The position numbers and the translations under genes are program-made. The notes beneath the pieces were generated by a model, which saw only the letters and a list, made by a program, of their open reading frames with translations, searched no databases and had not been told where the DNA came from. This document shows positions 35,077 to 40,549 of a stretch of DNA of 40,549 bases, piece by piece. The stretch comes from an uncultured Caldilinea sp. (GTDB lineage: Bacteria > Chloroflexota > Anaerolineae > Caldilineales > Caldilineaceae). Positions within the stretch are counted from its first letter, which is position 1. Each line of letters begins with the position of its first letter. The stretch lies in contig NZ_CAKZMJ010000039.1 of NCBI RefSeq assembly GCF_937128415.1, forward strand, positions 1-40,549. Reading direction: 5' to 3'.

Positions 35077-35910
35077 TTATTGCGTGCGAGCATCCAACCA
35101 GGCCACGAGCCGGGCGAAAAGCTGCTCACGATCCAGATCGTTGTGCGCCTCGTGAAAACCGTCGGGGAGTTCCCAAAAGGTTTTATCGGCGCTGCCCGCG
35201 TTGACAAAAAACGTCCGGCTGCCTGCGATGGGCGCCAGCCGATCGGCGCCGCCGTGATAGAGCAACAAAGGCGTGCGCAACTCGCCGGCATGCGCCTGCA
35301 CCCAGGCCACCGCATCCATGGCTTCTGCGGCGGCGCGGGCGGAGGTCTTGGCGTGCACCAACGGATCTGTCGTATAGCGCTGCACCTCGGCCGGGTCGCG
35401 AGCGATCGTCGTCGGATCGAGTCCGGTGTCGAGCGGGAAGGTCGGAGCGAGGCGAGAGAGCAGACGGGCGATCGTCAACACCAGCGGCGAGATGTTCGGC
35501 TGGGAGAGCAGCGGCGCAGAGGCGACGACGCCCTGGAGTTCCTCCGGATGACGAATCGCATAATCCAGGGCGACCAGCCCTCCGACGCTATGGCCGAACA
35601 GGAAGAGAGGCAGCGACGGCTCGTCGGCGCGTGCACGAGCGATCATCTGCCGCACGTCTTCCAGGAAGTCGTCGAAACGGTGCACGTGGCCGCGCTGGCC
35701 AGGTGAACGGCCATGGCCGCGATGGTCGAAGCTATAGACGAGGTAGCCGGCCGCGGTCAAAGCCGTCACCAGATAACCATAGCGGTCGCTATGCTCACCA
35801 AAACCGTGCACAAGCACTACAACGCCGCGCGGCGCGCGGTCTGGCCGCCAGCGCTGTGCAAACAGCTCGACGCCTCCGGCCCCACGCACGGTGAACTGTT
35901 GATTGTCCAT
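35077..35910 (-). CDS. Alpha/beta hydrolase, monoacylglycerol lipase-like
   Basis: 277-residue cytoplasmic hydrolase of the monoacylglycerol lipase / lysophospholipase group. Oxyanion strand VVLVHGFGEHSDRYGYL, then YSFDHRGHGRSPGQRGHV, nucleophile elbow LFGHSVGGLVALDYA (Ser108), acid YHGGADRLAP and base DGFHEAHND (His). The substrate is an acylglycerol or other carboxylic ester. The start at 35910 (MDNQQFTVRG) fits the family; an in-frame ATG at 35949 adds 13 residues that look unrelated. It lies downstream of the YbjN-like gene on the same strand. Confidence 0.9.
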   Translation of the reverse strand: MDNQQFTVRGAGGVELFAQRWRPDRAPRGVVVLVHGFGEHSDRYGYLVTALTAAGYLVYSFDHRGHGRSPGQRGHVHRFDDFLEDVRQMIARARADEPSLPLFLFGHSVGGLVALDYAIRHPEELQGVVASAPLLSQPNISPLVLTIARLLSRLAPTFPLDTGLDPTTIARDPAEVQRYTTDPLVHAKTSARAAAEAMDAVAWVQAHAGELRTPLLLYHGGADRLAPIAGSRTFFVNAGSADKTFWELPDGFHEAHNDLDREQLFARLVAWLDARTQ

Positions 35911-35981
35911 CGTCACAGCCTTCTCATCTTCCAACGAATTTTTCGTCATTGCGGCGCCATCTCCGAGGCCGTCGAGGGAAG

Positions 35982-36404
35982 CTACGGTTCTCGAATCAAC
36001 GGCGATGCGTAGTGGGCGTCGAAGAGCATGCGCCTCAGCTCGCCCGCCAGCCGGTCGGCATAGTAGACGAACGCCTCCACAATTTGAGCGAAATAGGCGT
36101 CATTCAAGCGGTGGAGAGGGGCGTCGGCGATTAAAGAAACATCGCCGTCGCCGTCCAGTGCAAAGCGCACAAGGCGCATCTGCTGATTCAGCCTGAGCAG
36201 CGCACTGTGAATGCGCGCCTGCTGCGCCGCCGGCGCCGACGGCAAAAAAGGCGTTACGGCGAAATGCGCCCAGTCCTCCACCACCATCACGTACAGATCG
36301 AACTCCTCTTCGCTTTCGGTGAAAAAAGTGCTGTGCCACAGATTCGGCTCAGGCGCAGTGTAGGCCCATCCGAAGCGGTGAAAAAAAACGCCGATATCGC
36401 TCAT
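35982..36404 (-). CDS. YbjN-like domain protein
   Basis: 140 residues resembling the YbjN / type-III-secretion-chaperone-like fold: a strand with EFDLYVMVVEDWAHFAVTPF, then LLRLNQQMRLVRFALDGDGD and VSLIADAPLHRLNDAYFAQI, ending in a helix VEAFVYYADRLAGELRR. Proteins of this group are small, cytoplasmic and mostly uncharacterised. The ATG at 36404 follows GGAGACGG; an ATG five codons upstream is possible. It lies between the AhpD-like and the lipase-like genes, all on the minus strand with short gaps. Confidence 0.7.
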   Translation of the reverse strand: MSDIGVFFHRFGWAYTAPEPNLWHSTFFTESEEEFDLYVMVVEDWAHFAVTPFLPSAPAAQQARIHSALLRLNQQMRLVRFALDGDGDVSLIADAPLHRLNDAYFAQIVEAFVYYADRLAGELRRMLFDAHYASPLIREP

Positions 36405-36456
36405 GCATTCCGTCTCCATTCAAACTCACCGCAGCCGCCGACCTCACTTCCGTCGT

Positions 36457-37050
36457 TCATGAGGCGCGCCCCTGGCTATAGTACTCTGGGTTCGGCAACA
36501 GGCCGGTCGCGGAGGCGAGACGATTGGTGAAGTTGAACATCGCCGCCGTCTCGATGATGTCGAAGATGTCGAGGTCTGAGAATCCCAGGCTGCGCAAATG
36601 CTCGATGTCCGCCTGATTGCATTCAACGGGTGTGCGCGTGATTTTCACCGCATAATCGAGCATCGCTCGCGTCCGCTCATCAAGTGGGGCGCGACGATAG
36701 TCATAGCTGAGTTGGTCGGCAAAAACGGGGTCGCCTGTCAGCTGGCGAAGTTCGGCTCCGTGGCTGACCAAACAGTACAGGCATCGATTCTCCGCGGAGA
36801 CGACCACCCCGATCATCTCGCGCTCGGCGGGGCTCAGGCCGGACGGGCCGCGCAAAACGGCGTTGAAATGCCGGATCCAGCGCAACATGTGCTCGGGGCG
36901 AATTGCGTATGCAGCAAAGACGTTCGGCAAAAAACCGACATTGGCGCGGGCTTTTTCGAGCAGCGCAAGCGCCTCGGCGTCCAGCGAGGCAGGATCGGGT
37001 GGAGGGAGCCAGGTGAAAGGGTTTGCCTCGTGATCGGATATGCCCGGCAT
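36457..37050 (-). CDS. Peroxidase-related protein of the AhpD / carboxymuconolactone decarboxylase family
   Basis: 197-residue all-helical protein. The redox motif ENRCLYCLVSHGAELRQLTG gives Cys90-x-x-Cys93 with His97, the AhpD signature. LSPAEREMIGVVVSAENRC and AMLDYAVKITRTPVECNQAD match the larger peroxidase-related subfamily. It probably reduces hydroperoxides or serves in thiol redox balance. The ATG at 37050 follows AGGAAGG. First gene of the minus-strand group 37050-35077. Confidence 0.9.
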   Translation of the reverse strand: MPGISDHEANPFTWLPPPDPASLDAEALALLEKARANVGFLPNVFAAYAIRPEHMLRWIRHFNAVLRGPSGLSPAEREMIGVVVSAENRCLYCLVSHGAELRQLTGDPVFADQLSYDYRRAPLDERTRAMLDYAVKITRTPVECNQADIEHLRSLGFSDLDIFDIIETAAMFNFTNRLASATGLLPNPEYYSQGRAS

Positions 37051-37104
37051 GTGAAACCTTCCTGGGAGCGGAATTGCACTGAGAGAGCAAGCTTCTGTTT
37101 TCAG

Positions 37105-37132
37105 ATCATAGCATAGCCGGGCGCTTGCGCAA
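37105..37132 (-). promoter_or_regulatory. Possible promoter of the AhpD-like gene
   Basis: On the minus strand TTGCGC (37132-37127), 16-base spacer, TATGAT (37110-37105), about 55 bases before the ATG. Confidence 0.45.
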
Positions 37133-37322
37133 ACAGAGCATATTTTATCGGACGCTTTGCTAGCTTCTTGACAGTTTAAAAGTCCGTAAATTGAGCTATT
37201 CTGAATGCAGCAAGGGTTGAATTACCCTGACTACGATGAACTCAAATCGAGAGAATTGCAAATTCTCGAAGGAAACAGACAGAAGAATCCGTAAAGAAGA
37301 ATGTAAAGAAGGGATGGGAACA

Positions 37323-37778
37323 ATGCGCTTTGACCTCTTTCGTCAGGACGCCGGACAGTCCATGATTGAATATGCTTTGCTGGCGGGCCTGTTGGCGCTT
37401 GCAGCCGTCGTCGGGTTGCTCGCAGTCGGTGGAGCGGTGGACGCCTCGTTGGCGCAGACGGGCGCCGTGCTCCATAAGACAATATCGTCTGCGACGTTGC
37501 CGTCGGTGAATCTCGATCCACCTGCGGTAAATCTCGATCCGCCGGCGGTGATCGTCGACATGCCGCCCAAGGAGTCTAAGCCTCCTGTCGTTGCGCCGGA
37601 GCCGCCGGTGGCGCCTGGGCTTTCCGATGCGCCGGGGCGCCCCTCTGCGCCAGGATTGTCGATTGCACCGGGGCTTTCCATCGCACCGGGGCTCACCGAT
37701 GCGCCCGAAAAGCCGGTCAAGCCAGGGAAAAACATCGTCCCACCCGAGCCTGACGTCGTGAAAAAGCCAGTTCGTTAA
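37323..37778 (+). CDS. Flp-type pilin-like protein with Pro-rich hexapeptide tail
   Basis: 151 residues. A short basic leader ends at Gly11, then QSMIEYALLAGLLALAAVVG: the prepilin-peptidase site G/Q with Glu at +5 of the mature protein and the EYALL hydrophobic helix of Flp/Tad type IVb pilins. After about 75 residues the tail turns extremely Pro-rich: VNLDPPA twice, then seven six-residue units of the form APGLSI (37611-37736). Standard Flp pilins are 50-70 residues, so the tail is an unusual addition. The start at 37323 is chosen because it gives a normal leader; the frame is open from 37236. No tad/cpa assembly genes are in the window. A strong terminator follows. Confidence 0.75.
   Translation: MRFDLFRQDAGQSMIEYALLAGLLALAAVVGLLAVGGAVDASLAQTGAVLHKTISSATLPSVNLDPPAVNLDPPAVIVDMPPKESKPPVVAPEPPVAPGLSDAPGRPSAPGLSIAPGLSIAPGLTDAPEKPVKPGKNIVPPEPDVVKKPVR
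37611..37736 (+). repeat. Seven 18-bp coding repeats (hexapeptide APGxxx)
   Basis: Contiguous 18-base units inside the pilin-like gene encode APGLSD, APGRPS, APGLSI, APGLSI, APGLTD, APEKPV and KPGKNI. The third to fifth units are closest to each other; the last two are degenerate. The reading frame is kept throughout. Confidence 0.8.
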
Positions 37779-37822
37779 AACTTCTCATTAAAACACCGTC
37801 GGCGTTATTGTTCTTACACTCC

Positions 37823-37862
37823 AAAGAAGCGCCTGGCTGGATTTCCAGGCGCTTCTTTTTGG
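37823..37862 (+). terminator. Terminator of the pilin-like gene
   Basis: Perfect 14-bp stem AAAGAAGCGCCTGG / CCAGGCGCTTCTTT with an eight-base loop, running into further T residues: a textbook intrinsic terminator 45 bases after the stop. Confidence 0.9.
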
Positions 37863-37985
37863 GCTCCTGGACGGACACCGCCGTCTAATGCGCTGGGCGG
37901 CCCCAACGCCAGGAAGCGCTGCGGCGCAAACTTTCATGCCTATGACCTCGCTGGTTTCTTCGCTCCTCCACCGCCTGGCCTGCTC

Positions 37986-38014
37986 TTCTTGATCCATGGA
38001 TGGTGTGATAAGAT
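37986..38014 (+). promoter_or_regulatory. Possible pyk promoter
   Basis: TAAGAT (38009-38014) with an extended TGA before it; the -35 region (TTCTTG, 37986-37991, 17-base spacing) is weak. It is 49 bases before the pyruvate kinase ATG. Confidence 0.45.
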
Positions 38015-38059
38015 TACGCCCAAAAAAATCGTCCAATTTGTTACACCGAGGAATCATTT

Positions 38060-39823
<1,764 letters not shown>

Positions 39824-39841
39824 GGAAAGAGTGGGAGGAAA

Positions 39842-39877
39842 GGGAGAGAGTGCGTGAGAAGACGCTTGTCTCTCTCC

Positions 39878-39878
<1 letters not shown>
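39842..39878. terminator. Bidirectional terminator-like hairpin between pyk and the MFS gene
   Basis: Nine-bp outer stem GGGAGAGAG / CTCTCTCCC with an inner GCGT/ACGC stem. It fills the 54-base gap between the two convergent stop codons; T-tracts are poor on both sides. Confidence 0.5.

Positions 39879-40549
<671 letters not shown>

Overview
The window is GC-rich bacterial chromosome with densely packed genes on both strands and no trace of phage, transposon, tRNA, rRNA or CRISPR. The gene content points to a Chloroflexota bacterium, most likely a Caldilinea-like heterotroph: a mevalonate kinase in a bacterium, CUT1 sugar ABC transporters with clan GH-D glycosidases, an FAD/Fe-S glycolate oxidase, an Flp-type pilin and a DUF1257 (Ycf35-like)/DUF2997 pair. 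That assignment is inferred from gene content, not from a phylogeny.

Layout. (1) 1-1150: the start of a gene running off the left edge, with its own promoter and operator, then cutC (minus). (2) 1151-2227: ruvB (plus) behind an extended -10 promoter. (3) 7660-2237 (minus): glcD-glcE-glcF followed without a break by DUF1257, DUF2997, an 84-residue orphan and a degenerate metallo-beta-lactamase-fold protein. (4) 7915-16018 (plus): a membrane-anchored beta-propeller protein coupled to guaB, then glgB, then a receiver/histidine-kinase-like protein. (5) 19247-15951 (minus): methylmalonyl-CoA epimerase, a DUF59/SufT-type protein, a membrane-anchored Mrr-type nuclease, a glycerophosphodiesterase and mevalonate kinase, almost without gaps. 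(6) 26925-19473 (minus): an alpha-galactoside-type uptake and hydrolysis operon with two permeases, a Tat-type binding lipoprotein and two GH36-related enzymes. (7) 27192-34879 (plus): Sua5/TsaC, flavodoxin, ftsH, a three-gene run (membrane protein, dCMP deaminase, GH1 glycosidase) and a phasin. (8) 37050-35077 (minus): an AhpD-like protein, a YbjN-like protein and a monoacylglycerol-lipase-like hydrolase. (9) 37323-39823 (plus): a Flp-like pilin with a hexapeptide-repeat tail, then pyruvate kinase. (10) An incomplete MFS transporter (minus) runs off the right edge.

How the parts work together. Much of the window is carbon handling: import and cleavage of galactosides and beta-glucosides, glycogen branching, pyruvate kinase, glycolate oxidation, the methylmalonyl-CoA branch and a PHA-granule-type phasin. 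Two promoters 27 kb apart, one at the left edge and one before the galactoside operon, share the same -35/-10 layout and a near-identical 24-bp AT-rich operator just downstream. The truncated left-edge gene is therefore probably co-regulated with the galactoside operon.

The least explained parts are the DUF1257/DUF2997/84-aa/degenerate-MBL tail of the glycolate oxidase operon, the divergent GH36-like enzyme, the dyad operator on the phasin promoter, the repeat-tailed pilin and a pair of REP-like inverted elements upstream of ftsH.
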